Assembly: GCA_013289665.1 (NCBI GenBank)
Contig: JABCZN010000004.1
Location: 1-64,000 of the forward strand
Origin: Acidobacteriota bacterium
GTDB taxonomy: Bacteria > Acidobacteriota > Terriglobia > Acidiferrales > UBA7541
Length of the DNA stretch: 64,000 bases
Direction of reading: 5' to 3'
In this document: piece by piece, positions 19,896-27,115 of the stretch
Numbering within the stretch: the stretch's first letter is position 1
Layout: each line of letters starts with the position of its first letter
Made by a program: the position numbers and the translations under genes
Notes under the pieces: generated by a model
What the model saw: the letters and a program-made list of their open reading frames with translations, nothing else
What the model was told of the DNA's origin: nothing
Database searches by the model: none

Positions 19896-21497
19896 CTATT
19901 TGATCGCTTCATTGCTTCCTGGCTTCGCACCTTCTCTCTTCTCATCAAACTCTTCCATCATCGCCAAGCACACACCATCAATCGCCGCGTGGACCTCGTG
20001 ATTCTTCGCGCCCTGATTGTTGCTCAGGAACGAAAAAATCAATTTCCTTCCGCCCGGTGTCTCCGCGTAACCCGACAAGGTTCGCACGTGCGTCACCGAA
20101 CCCGTCTTCGCATGAATCTTCCCCGCCAGCGGCGGCTCTTTCATCCTCTCGTTCAGCGTGCCGTCCGCGCCCGCCACGGGCAACGACAGAAGAAACGCCG
20201 GAAACCACACCTGCTTCTGCGCATACGCAAGCAGCGCAACGAACGCCCGCGGCGTCACCAGGTCTTGCCGCGACAATCCCGACCCGTCCGTCTGGATCAC
20301 GTCGCCCAGGGGGATTCTCGCCTTCGCGTAAAACGCTTCCGGAAATTTCTGCAAATCCTCCGGCGTCGCCCAGCGTCCCTGCTGCCGCGCCGCCGTTCGC
20401 AAGAGCACTTCCGTGTGCAGGTTCTGGCTGATTTTGTTCACCAGCTTCACCGAATCTTTCAGCGGAACCGAAACGTGCTCCGCCAGCACGGTCCGAGCCG
20501 CTTCGCCCGTATCCGGTTCGTGAACGGCTCGCACCGTCCCTCCGAGTTTTATTCCACGATCCCGCAGCAACTCGGCCAGCAGGTTCGCCGCGTGCAGCGC
20601 CGGTTCCTGAACGGCCAGCACCAGCTTGCGCGGAGCGCTTCCTGCCGGCATCACCCCGCTCACGACCGCCGTCCCCCCGCCAGGCTCGCGCGTCAGCCGC
20701 AAATCAGGCTTCTCTTTCGCGCCGATGGTGGTCACCTCGTTCTCGACCACAAATTCCCGCGTCGCCGGCTCAATCACCGCCGTCACCGCGCCGCCCGCCT
20801 TCTCCCCTGGCGTCAACGTCAGCGTCACCGTGTTGTCGTCCACCACAATCGCCGAAATCGCCGCGCCATACTCCCACACCATGTCGTCGATTTCCCAGCC
20901 GTCCGGATAACGCTCCCGCGGAAAGTAACTGTCGTCGCCGACCACGTCTCCTGTAATTTCTTTCACCCCCCGCGCCTGAACCGCGTCCGCAAGCTCCGCC
21001 AGCGCCTTCTCCGGCGGCCCCTCAAACTCTTCCTTGGTCTCATACGGGAATTTCCGGTTCGACAAATTGGGATCGCCGCGGCCCACAAGGATTAAATCCC
21101 CAGCCAGCCTTCCGTCCGTTGCCAGAATCCCATTCGTCTCTACCGTCGTGCGGAACCTGTATTCGGGCCCCAAGGCGTCCAAAGCCAGTGCCGTCGTCAG
21201 CAACTTCATATTCGATGCCGGCAAGAAATATTCGTTCGAGTTCTTCTCATAGAGCGTCTCGCCCGTCTCCGCATCCACCACCAGCAGTCCCCACTCTCCT
21301 TTGTCCACTGGCGCCGCTCCCAGCAATCCCTCCACGCGCGCTCGAAATCGCGCCTGTCGAAAGCCAACTTTGTCCGGCGAACCCTTCTCCTGAGCGGCCG
21401 AATACGGCAGCGCCGCCAATACGATCGCCAGCCAGAATAGTCCCCGCGCGCCCTTCCCCGCGAAGCTCATCGCAATTCCGCTCTTGGCAATTCCCAT
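19896..21497 (-). CDS. dacB: D-alanyl-D-alanine carboxypeptidase / endopeptidase, PBP4 (DacB) family
   Basis: 533 residues from the ATG at 21497 (MGIAKSGIAM), chosen because a signal peptide follows (LFWLAIVLAALPYSAAQ); a longer open frame upstream encodes non-secretory sequence. The three penicillin-binding motifs of the S13 family are present: SxxK in LPASNMKLLTTALALDALG, SxN in VNKISQNLHTEVL, and KTG in KIHAKTGSVTHVRTLSGYA. TDGSGLSRQDLVTPRA is also typical. It trims peptidoglycan in the periplasm. A TATACT hexamer ends 8 bases before the start codon, so the transcript may be nearly leaderless. Confidence 0.93.
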   Translation of the reverse strand: MGIAKSGIAMSFAGKGARGLFWLAIVLAALPYSAAQEKGSPDKVGFRQARFRARVEGLLGAAPVDKGEWGLLVVDAETGETLYEKNSNEYFLPASNMKLLTTALALDALGPEYRFRTTVETNGILATDGRLAGDLILVGRGDPNLSNRKFPYETKEEFEGPPEKALAELADAVQARGVKEITGDVVGDDSYFPRERYPDGWEIDDMVWEYGAAISAIVVDDNTVTLTLTPGEKAGGAVTAVIEPATREFVVENEVTTIGAKEKPDLRLTREPGGGTAVVSGVMPAGSAPRKLVLAVQEPALHAANLLAELLRDRGIKLGGTVRAVHEPDTGEAARTVLAEHVSVPLKDSVKLVNKISQNLHTEVLLRTAARQQGRWATPEDLQKFPEAFYAKARIPLGDVIQTDGSGLSRQDLVTPRAFVALLAYAQKQVWFPAFLLSLPVAGADGTLNERMKEPPLAGKIHAKTGSVTHVRTLSGYAETPGGRKLIFSFLSNNQGAKNHEVHAAIDGVCLAMMEEFDEKREGAKPGSNEAIK

Positions 21498-21672
21498 GGA
21501 CTGAAAGTATAGTCGAAAGTCAGTGGGCGCTTCCTTCCGCCGGGTCGCGGCAAGCAAAAGCAGGGCGCACCGCCTCTCCCAGCCACGCCCCGCAATTTCC
21601 GCCGCCCGGATGGTTTTATCGCGTAAGGCTCTGGCACTGATTGGAAACAACAATTTGAAAAGGTGGATTCGA

Positions 21673-22380
21673 ATGAAAAAGATTCTTCCGTTTTTGCTGG
21701 CAGTTTCCTTCCTCTGCCCGCCCATGGTTGCCGACGACCGCAAAGAAAACGCTCGCCTCGAGAACTGCGGCGTGGTGATTCAAGAAATTATGGATATTCC
21801 CGACGATATCCCGCAGGATCTGGTGGACAAGGCCTATTGCATCATCGTCTATCCCTCGGTTGTCAAAGCCGCCTTCGTCTTCGGCGCCAGCTACGGCCGC
21901 GGCGCCATGACCTGCCGCAGCGGCGAACATTTCAACGGGCCCTGGAGTGCTCCGGCCATGATGGCTCTCGAAGGGGGCAGCTTCGGCCTGCAGATCGGCG
22001 GGCAGGCCACGGACTTCGTTCTGCTGATCATGAACGGCCGCGGCGCAAACTCCGTTCTGAGCTCGAAGGTAAAACTGGGCGCCGACGCATCCGCCGCCGC
22101 TGGCCCCAAAGGCCGCAATGCGGAAGCCTCAACCGACGTGACCTTGCGTGCGGAGATTCTTTCCTACTCCCGCGCCCGTGGCCTCTTCGCCGGGATTTCG
22201 CTTGCCGGGTCCACCGTGCGTCCCGACAACACGGCAAATGAAAGGCTCTACAAAAAGCGCGTGTCTCCACAAGATGTCGTCTTCAAGGGAATGGTGCCCG
22301 TTCCCGCCGCCGCGCAGAGGTTAATCTCTTATCTAAACAAGAAATCGCCCAAGAACCTCTCCTCAGGCAAAGAGATCTAG
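21673..22380 (+). CDS. Secreted SYLF-domain (Ysc84-like) lipid-binding protein, copy 1
   Basis: 235 residues from the ATG at 21673, chosen because a signal peptide follows (MKKILPFLLAVSFLCPPMVA). The SYLF domain is recognised by AYCIIVYPSVVKAAFVFGAS, YGRGAMTCR, the GGSFGLQIGGQATDFVLLIM core and VKLGADASAAAGP. Eukaryotic SYLF proteins bind phosphoinositides; the bacterial role is unknown but envelope location is likely. It is transcribed away from dacB. A close paralogue lies at 46620-47309. Confidence 0.85.
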   Translation: MKKILPFLLAVSFLCPPMVADDRKENARLENCGVVIQEIMDIPDDIPQDLVDKAYCIIVYPSVVKAAFVFGASYGRGAMTCRSGEHFNGPWSAPAMMALEGGSFGLQIGGQATDFVLLIMNGRGANSVLSSKVKLGADASAAAGPKGRNAEASTDVTLRAEILSYSRARGLFAGISLAGSTVRPDNTANERLYKKRVSPQDVVFKGMVPVPAAAQRLISYLNKKSPKNLSSGKEI

Positions 22381-22449
22381 CAGCTAAGCCGCACATACTA
22401 TTTGCTTTAATCAGAGGCCCCGCGAAGCACACCGTGGGAGCCTTTCTTC

Positions 22450-22478
22450 TTGCATTCGACCGAAATGTGACCTATAGT
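22450..22478 (+). promoter_or_regulatory. Promoter of the TetR-ABC exporter operon
   Basis: TTGCAT (22450-22455) and TATAGT (22473-22478) are separated by exactly 17 bases, a good sigma-70 match. Transcription would begin near 22485, about 17 bases before the regulator's ATG. The -10 element lies inside an inverted repeat, so a bound repressor would block it. Confidence 0.65.
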
Positions 22479-22501
22479 CATTTACGTCTGCAGGTCACAT
22501 T
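22464..22501 (+). promoter_or_regulatory. Inverted-repeat operator overlapping the -10 box and start of the TetR gene
   Basis: AATGTGACCT (22464-22473) and AGGTCACATT (22492-22501) form a perfect 10-base inverted repeat with an 18-base spacer. Nested at its left end is a second dyad, TGAC-N5-GTCA (22469... to 22481 approx.: TGACCTATAGTCA), the size and shape of a TetR operator. It covers the -10 hexamer and touches the ATG at 22502. Autorepression by the encoded regulator is the simplest reading. Confidence 0.65.
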
Positions 22502-23167
22502 ATGAAGTCCGTCTCCTCCACCTTGCCCCCCAATCGCCGCGAGCGCCAATCTGTCGAGCGCCGAGAACGCCTCTTCCGTGCCGCGCTCGATCTTTTCGCC
22601 CGCAAGGGATTCGCCGAAACCACGGTCGAAGACATCACGAACGCCGCCGACCTCGGCAAAGGCACTTTCTTCAATTATTTTCCCAGCAAGGAACACATCT
22701 TCCTCGCCTTTGGCGAAATGCAACTGGCTAAACTGAAGGCAGCCTTTGAAGAAATGCGCTCCGCAAACGTGCCCGTTCCCGTCTTCATGCGCTCGCTCGG
22801 CGCGCGCATGACCCAGGAGCCTATTCGCAATCCGGCGATCATTCGCGTTCTTCTGAAGGCCTTCCTCGCGGACTCGCCCGTGCGTGAATCCGTGGTGGAT
22901 CTGCAGAACCGCATCATCGCCATCCACACGGAAATAATCCGCCTCGGCCAGGAGCGCGGTGAAATCCGCGGCGACCTGCCACCCGATGTCCTGGCCCATG
23001 TTTTCCGGCAGACCGTGTTCGGAACGCTTCTCATCTGGTCGCTCTATGGAGATGCCACTCTGCTCTCCCGCATCGAAGATGCCTTTGAAGTGCTTTGGAC
23101 CGGCCTTGCGCCGCGTTCCGTGCCGCCTCAGGTCCGGGTGGCTGGTTCATTCCTACTGGAGAAGTAA
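22502..23167 (+). CDS. TetR/AcrR family transcriptional regulator
   Basis: 221 residues. The N-terminal helix-turn-helix is complete: RRERLFRAALDLFARKGFAE, TTVEDITNAADLGKGTFFNY and FPSKEHIFLAFGE (about 21-75). The C-terminal ligand domain is not specific. It is the first gene of an operon with HlyD, ABC ATPase and ABC-2 permease genes; its stop is followed three bases later by the hlyD-type ATG. It very likely controls that exporter through the inverted repeat just upstream. The layout recalls the CecR-YbhGFSR system of enterobacteria. Confidence 0.9.
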   Translation: MKSVSSTLPPNRRERQSVERRERLFRAALDLFARKGFAETTVEDITNAADLGKGTFFNYFPSKEHIFLAFGEMQLAKLKAAFEEMRSANVPVPVFMRSLGARMTQEPIRNPAIIRVLLKAFLADSPVRESVVDLQNRIIAIHTEIIRLGQERGEIRGDLPPDVLAHVFRQTVFGTLLIWSLYGDATLLSRIEDAFEVLWTGLAPRSVPPQVRVAGSFLLEK

Positions 23168-23170
23168 ACA

Positions 23171-24274
23171 ATGACTCGGAAGTTGCTGATTCCTGTTCTG
23201 GTCGTCGCCGCGCTCATCGGCTTGGCGGTGTATTCCTCCGGCATGCTCCATCGTGACCGTTCCCTCCACGGCTCCGGAACGGTCGAAGCCCGAAACATTC
23301 GTGTTGGCTCGAAAATCGGCGGGCGCATTGACAAGGTCTTCGTTCGCGAAGGCGATCCCATCGAAGCCGGGCAGGTGCTGATCAGCTTCGACGAGAAGGA
23401 GCTCGCAGCATCCCTCGCGCAATCCCGCGCCGCCGCGGAAAAGGCGCAGCGCGGCTACCGTCCCGAGGAAATTGCCGAAGCCCGCGCCGCCGCCGGCCAA
23501 GCCAAAGCCGAATATGATCAGCGGAAAAACGGCTACCGCCAGGAAGACATTGACGCCGCGCAGGCCGACCTCGACCGCGCCAATGCCGACGAAGTTCGCG
23601 CGCGTCTTGACGCCCAGCGCTACGACGCTCTGGCCGAAAAAGACCTCGTCTCCAAACAGCAGCGCGACACCGCCGATGCCAACTGGAAAATGGCTCTGGC
23701 GCAAAAGGCAAATTACGAGCACAAGCTCGATCAGCTGCATCGCGGCTATCGAGCCGAGGAAATCGCCGCCGCCGAAGCCCGCTTTCGCCAGACCGAGGCC
23801 ACGCTCGAGAAACTCGAAAATGGCAATCGCGTCGAAGACATTTCCGCCGCCAAAGCCGCGCTCGCCTATGACGAAGCCCGTTTCCGCGAACGTCAGGTCG
23901 TCGCGCCCTCCGCCGCTTCCGTCGAAGTGCTCGATGTGCGTCCCGGCGATCTCGTCGCTCCCAATACGCCCGTCGCAACGCTCCTCGAGCGCGATCAGAT
24001 CTACGTCCGCATCTACATTCCCGAAACCGAGATCGGCCGCGTCCATCTCGGCCAGAAGGCCCAGATCCGCGTGGACTCTTTTCCGAACCAAGTCTTTGAC
24101 GGGGCCGTCGAGCAGATCAACCAGCAGGCCGAATTTCTGCCGCGCAATGTGCAGACCGTCGAAGAGCGCGTCCACCAGGTTTTTGGGGTGAAGGTGCGCA
24201 TTGACGACAGTTCGCGCCGCGTCCGCGCCGGCATGGCCGCCGACGTCACGCTCGGAACGGGGGCTGAGCTGTGA
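23171..24274 (+). CDS. HlyD-family periplasmic adaptor (YbhG-like)
   Basis: 367 residues. An N-terminal membrane anchor (about 4-20) is followed by the biotinyl-lipoyl half-motif GSGTVEARNIRVGSKIGGRI and VREGDPIEAGQVLISFDEKE. A coiled-coil hairpin (about 75-215) contains three recurring RP(E)EIAEARA / RQEDIDAAQA / RAEEIAAAEA heptad segments, and the second lipoyl half includes VVAPSAASVEVLDVRPGDLV. It should bridge the inner-membrane ABC pump to an outer-membrane channel. The stop overlaps the next start (GTGA), showing translational coupling. Confidence 0.9.
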   Translation: MTRKLLIPVLVVAALIGLAVYSSGMLHRDRSLHGSGTVEARNIRVGSKIGGRIDKVFVREGDPIEAGQVLISFDEKELAASLAQSRAAAEKAQRGYRPEEIAEARAAAGQAKAEYDQRKNGYRQEDIDAAQADLDRANADEVRARLDAQRYDALAEKDLVSKQQRDTADANWKMALAQKANYEHKLDQLHRGYRAEEIAAAEARFRQTEATLEKLENGNRVEDISAAKAALAYDEARFRERQVVAPSAASVEVLDVRPGDLVAPNTPVATLLERDQIYVRIYIPETEIGRVHLGQKAQIRVDSFPNQVFDGAVEQINQQAEFLPRNVQTVEERVHQVFGVKVRIDDSSRRVRAGMAADVTLGTGAEL

Positions 24275-25242
24275 CCGAACCTGAAAAACCCGCGATCATC
24301 GCGCAAAATCTGGTTCGCCGTTTCGGCAGCTTCACTGCCGTAGGAGATGTCAGCTTTGGCGTAGAAAAGGGCGAAATCTTCGGCTTCCTTGGCCCCAACG
24401 GCAGCGGAAAAACCACCGTAATCAAAATGCTCACTGGATTGCTGCCGCTCTCAGGAGGCGACGCCTCGGTGCTGGGCATTGACGTTCGTAAAGATCCGGA
24501 AACCGTCCGGGAAAACATCGGCTACATGTCGCAGAATTTCAGTTTGTACTCGGACCTGACCGTCACCGAAAATCTCACGTTTTACGGCCGCATTTACGGC
24601 CTCTCGAGCGACCGTCTCGGCAAGCGCATGGACGATATCGTCCAGCTCAACGGCCTCGGCCCGTACATGAACCGCCTCGCCGCGCAGCTTTCCGGCGGAT
24701 GGAAGCAGCGCCTCGCTCTCGGCTGCGCCATGCTGCACGAACCAAAACTGATTTTCCTCGACGAGCCGACCGCGGGCATTGACCCCGTCGCGCGCCGCCA
24801 GCTGTGGGACCTGCTGTTCGAACTCTCCGCCCACGGCATCACCTTCTTCGTCACCACGCATTACATGGACGAAGCCGAGCGCTGCAGCCACGTCGCCTAC
24901 ATTTATTACGGCAAGCTCATCGCCGACGGCACGCCCGACTCGCTGCGCGAATTGCCCGATGTTCAGCCCCCCGGCACCTACCGCGTCGAGATCACCACTC
25001 CGGAAGTAACCCGCGCCTTGCGCTTCGCCCGCACCATCCCCGGCATCCGCAGCGCCACGATTTTTGGGCAATCCGTCCATGCGCTCATCAACGATGACCT
25101 GGACCTCGATCACTTGCGCGCCGAGTTGCTGAAACCAGGCATCGTGATCGCCGAAATCCGCCCGCTGGCTCCTTCTCTTGAAGACGTCTTCGTCGAACTC
25201 ACTTACAAACACCAAGCGCAGGCAGAGGCCACCCGTGATTAA
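24271..25242 (+). CDS. ABC transporter ATP-binding protein (drug/YbhF-like exporter)
   Basis: 323 residues from a GTG overlapping the adaptor stop. The ATPase is complete: Walker A GFLGPNGSGKTTVIKML (about 40-56), Q-loop YMSQNFSLYSDLTV, signature LSGGWKQRLALGCAMLHEPK, Walker B LIFLDEPTAGIDPVARRQLW and H-loop FFVTTHYMDEAERC. The signature reads LSGGW rather than LSGGQ, a common variant in this exporter group. About 90 C-terminal residues form a regulatory tail. YbhF carries two ATPase units; this protein has one. Confidence 0.93.
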   Translation: MTEPEKPAIIAQNLVRRFGSFTAVGDVSFGVEKGEIFGFLGPNGSGKTTVIKMLTGLLPLSGGDASVLGIDVRKDPETVRENIGYMSQNFSLYSDLTVTENLTFYGRIYGLSSDRLGKRMDDIVQLNGLGPYMNRLAAQLSGGWKQRLALGCAMLHEPKLIFLDEPTAGIDPVARRQLWDLLFELSAHGITFFVTTHYMDEAERCSHVAYIYYGKLIADGTPDSLRELPDVQPPGTYRVEITTPEVTRALRFARTIPGIRSATIFGQSVHALINDDLDLDHLRAELLKPGIVIAEIRPLAPSLEDVFVELTYKHQAQAEATRD

Positions 25243-26362
25243 TCCCTTCCGCGGTTTCACCGCCGTCTTCTACAAGGAAGCGCTGCACGTGCGCCGCGAC
25301 TTCGGCACGCTGTTCTTCTCTTTAATCATTCCCTTGCTGCAGATGTTTCTGCTTGGCTTTGGAATTGACACCAACATCCGCCAGATCAACACAGTCGTCT
25401 ACAACGCCGACGGCCGCCGCGAAAGCCGCGAACTGCTCGACCGCCTGCGAAATTCCGACACGTTTAACCTGGTTCGGTTCGTCAATACCGACCACGACTT
25501 GACCGACGCCATCATTTCCGGCAAATGCCGCGTCGGCATCAAAATCCCGGTGGATTATTCCGACAAGCTTCTCCACCAGATGAGCGCCCAGGTGCTGGTG
25601 CTGATTGACGGCTCCGATTCCTCCGTCGCCGGCCAGGCCATCAACGTCACCACTGCCATCGGCCTCGATGAATCCCTCCGCCGCGTTCTCGCCAAGACCG
25701 GCGATACGACGTTTGCCGTGGACATGCGCCCCAAAATTCTCTTCAATCCCGATTCGCGCTCGCCCAATTTCTTCCTTCCCGGCCTCACCGCGATTCTGCT
25801 GCTGAACGTCACTACGTTTCTCACCGCGTTTTCCATCGTTCGCGAAAAAGAGCGCGGCACCCTCGAACAGCTCTTCGTCACCCCGGTCCGCCCCATGGGC
25901 CTGCTGCTCGGCAAGCTGCTTCCCTACCTGATGATCGGCTTCTTCGAGCTCTGTATGATCCTCACCTTCATGCGCTTCATCTTCAGCGTGCCGATTCACG
26001 GCAGCGTGCTGCTCCTCGCCCTGCTCTCGCTTCCCTACATCTTCGTTTCCCTCTCGCTCGGTATCCTGATTTCCAGTAAAGCCAATTCCCAGGCCGAAGC
26101 CATGCAGCTCGCCTTCCTCACCATTCTTCCCAGCATTTTTTTCTCCGGCTACATCTTCCCGCGCGAAACCATGCCCAGGTTCTTCTACGTCCTCAGTTAC
26201 TTCGTCCCCGCCACCTATTTCATCGACATCACCCGCGGCATCATCCTCCGCGGCGCCGGCTGGGTGCATCTCTGGATCGACGCCGTCGCCCTCTTCTTCA
26301 TGGGAACCATGCTCCTTGTAATCGCCGCCCGCCGCTTCCAGAACAAAGTCATCATGGCGTGA
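25235..26362 (+). CDS. ABC-2 type transporter permease
   Basis: 375 residues from a GTG at 25235, which overlaps the ATPase end by 8 bases; a start further upstream lies inside the ATPase and is not supported. An N-terminal helix (about 25-45), a large periplasmic loop (about 45-180) and five further helices match ABC-2 permeases. EKERGTLEQLFVTPVRPMGL (about 207-226) and SGYIFPRETMPRFFYVLSYF (about 305-324) are the typical signature regions. Only one permease gene follows, so the pump may be a homodimer, unlike the YbhS/YbhR pair. Confidence 0.9.
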   Translation: MINPFRGFTAVFYKEALHVRRDFGTLFFSLIIPLLQMFLLGFGIDTNIRQINTVVYNADGRRESRELLDRLRNSDTFNLVRFVNTDHDLTDAIISGKCRVGIKIPVDYSDKLLHQMSAQVLVLIDGSDSSVAGQAINVTTAIGLDESLRRVLAKTGDTTFAVDMRPKILFNPDSRSPNFFLPGLTAILLLNVTTFLTAFSIVREKERGTLEQLFVTPVRPMGLLLGKLLPYLMIGFFELCMILTFMRFIFSVPIHGSVLLLALLSLPYIFVSLSLGILISSKANSQAEAMQLAFLTILPSIFFSGYIFPRETMPRFFYVLSYFVPATYFIDITRGIILRGAGWVHLWIDAVALFFMGTMLLVIAARRFQNKVIMA

Positions 26363-26392
26363 TATTCTGTCCTGCCAAGTACTCGCACCTGT

Positions 26393-26418
26393 AGCGCCCG
26401 CCCGCCGCGGCCGGCGCT
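26393..26418. repeat. GC-rich interrupted palindrome
   Basis: AGCGCC (26393-26398) pairs with GGCGCT (26413-26418) around a GC-rich centre that contains CCGCGG. It lies 31 bases past the ABC-2 permease stop. It could act as a transcription terminator (no T run is present) or be one of several GC-rich intergenic palindromes found in this window (also at 41281-41304 and near 50950). Confidence 0.4.
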
Positions 26419-26454
26419 CTTGGCTCGATTCACTCGTCATTCCAGGGGATATTT

Positions 26455-27090
26455 TTGTCCTGTCCTATCTGTCAAAAACGCAAACCCGGCCGCTTCTGCC
26501 CCGCCAAAGCCGAAACCATCTGCCCCGTCTGCTGCGGCACCGAACGCGAAGTCACCCTCGACTGCCCGTCCGACTGTGTCTACCTCGTCGCCGCGCATCG
26601 CTACGAAGAACGACACCCCCGCCAACTCCCCGCCGACACGCCGCTGCTTGACGTTCGCCTGGCCCCGGATCTCATCCGTATCCATCCGCAGCTTCTCTCC
26701 GCCATCGCCTTCACCATTGCCAAATTCTGCGCCGCAGAACCCTCCGCCACCGACCCCGACGTCCTTGCCGCGCTCGAATCGCTCGCCCAATCCTACAAAA
26801 CGCTGGCCGCCGGCATTGTCTATGAACATCGTCCGGTCCCTCCCGTCCAGCGCGGCCTCTACGACGCCCTTTCCGCCTTCCTCAATGAAACCAAGCAATC
26901 CCCCGCGCAAAATCCCCAGGGCCGCCCCAAAGACTCCGAAATCTTCGAGCTCCTCGTCTTCCTCTATCGCATGGGCCTCTTGCGCACCAACGGCCGCCCA
27001 CGCTCCCGTCGCTTCCTCGAGTTCCTCCGCAGCCAATTCCCCGGCGCCCACGAACTCAAGCGCGAAGAATCACGTATTATTGTGCCGTAG
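26455..27090 (+). CDS. Cysteine-rich N-terminal (zinc-ribbon-like) protein of unknown function
   Basis: 211 residues. The start is TTG, with a good ribosome site (AGGGGA) seven bases before it. The first 40 residues hold eight cysteines as CPICQKRKPGRFC, CPVCCG and DCPSDC, probably two zinc sites. The rest is mostly helical (about 60-200) with no known motif. It ends with ESRIIVP. I do not recognise a family with a known role. It follows the exporter operon but after a 92-base gap with a palindrome, so it may be separate. Confidence 0.7.
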   Translation: MSCPICQKRKPGRFCPAKAETICPVCCGTEREVTLDCPSDCVYLVAAHRYEERHPRQLPADTPLLDVRLAPDLIRIHPQLLSAIAFTIAKFCAAEPSATDPDVLAALESLAQSYKTLAAGIVYEHRPVPPVQRGLYDALSAFLNETKQSPAQNPQGRPKDSEIFELLVFLYRMGLLRTNGRPRSRRFLEFLRSQFPGAHELKREESRIIVP

Positions 27091-27115
27091 ATTCCCGAAA
27101 GGAATACAACTCCCG

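Noticed and set aside
26420..27115. Upstream extension of the GH127 frame
   Set aside because: It is a Pro/Ser-rich shadow of the cysteine-rich protein gene; the Tat-type signal starts at 27116.
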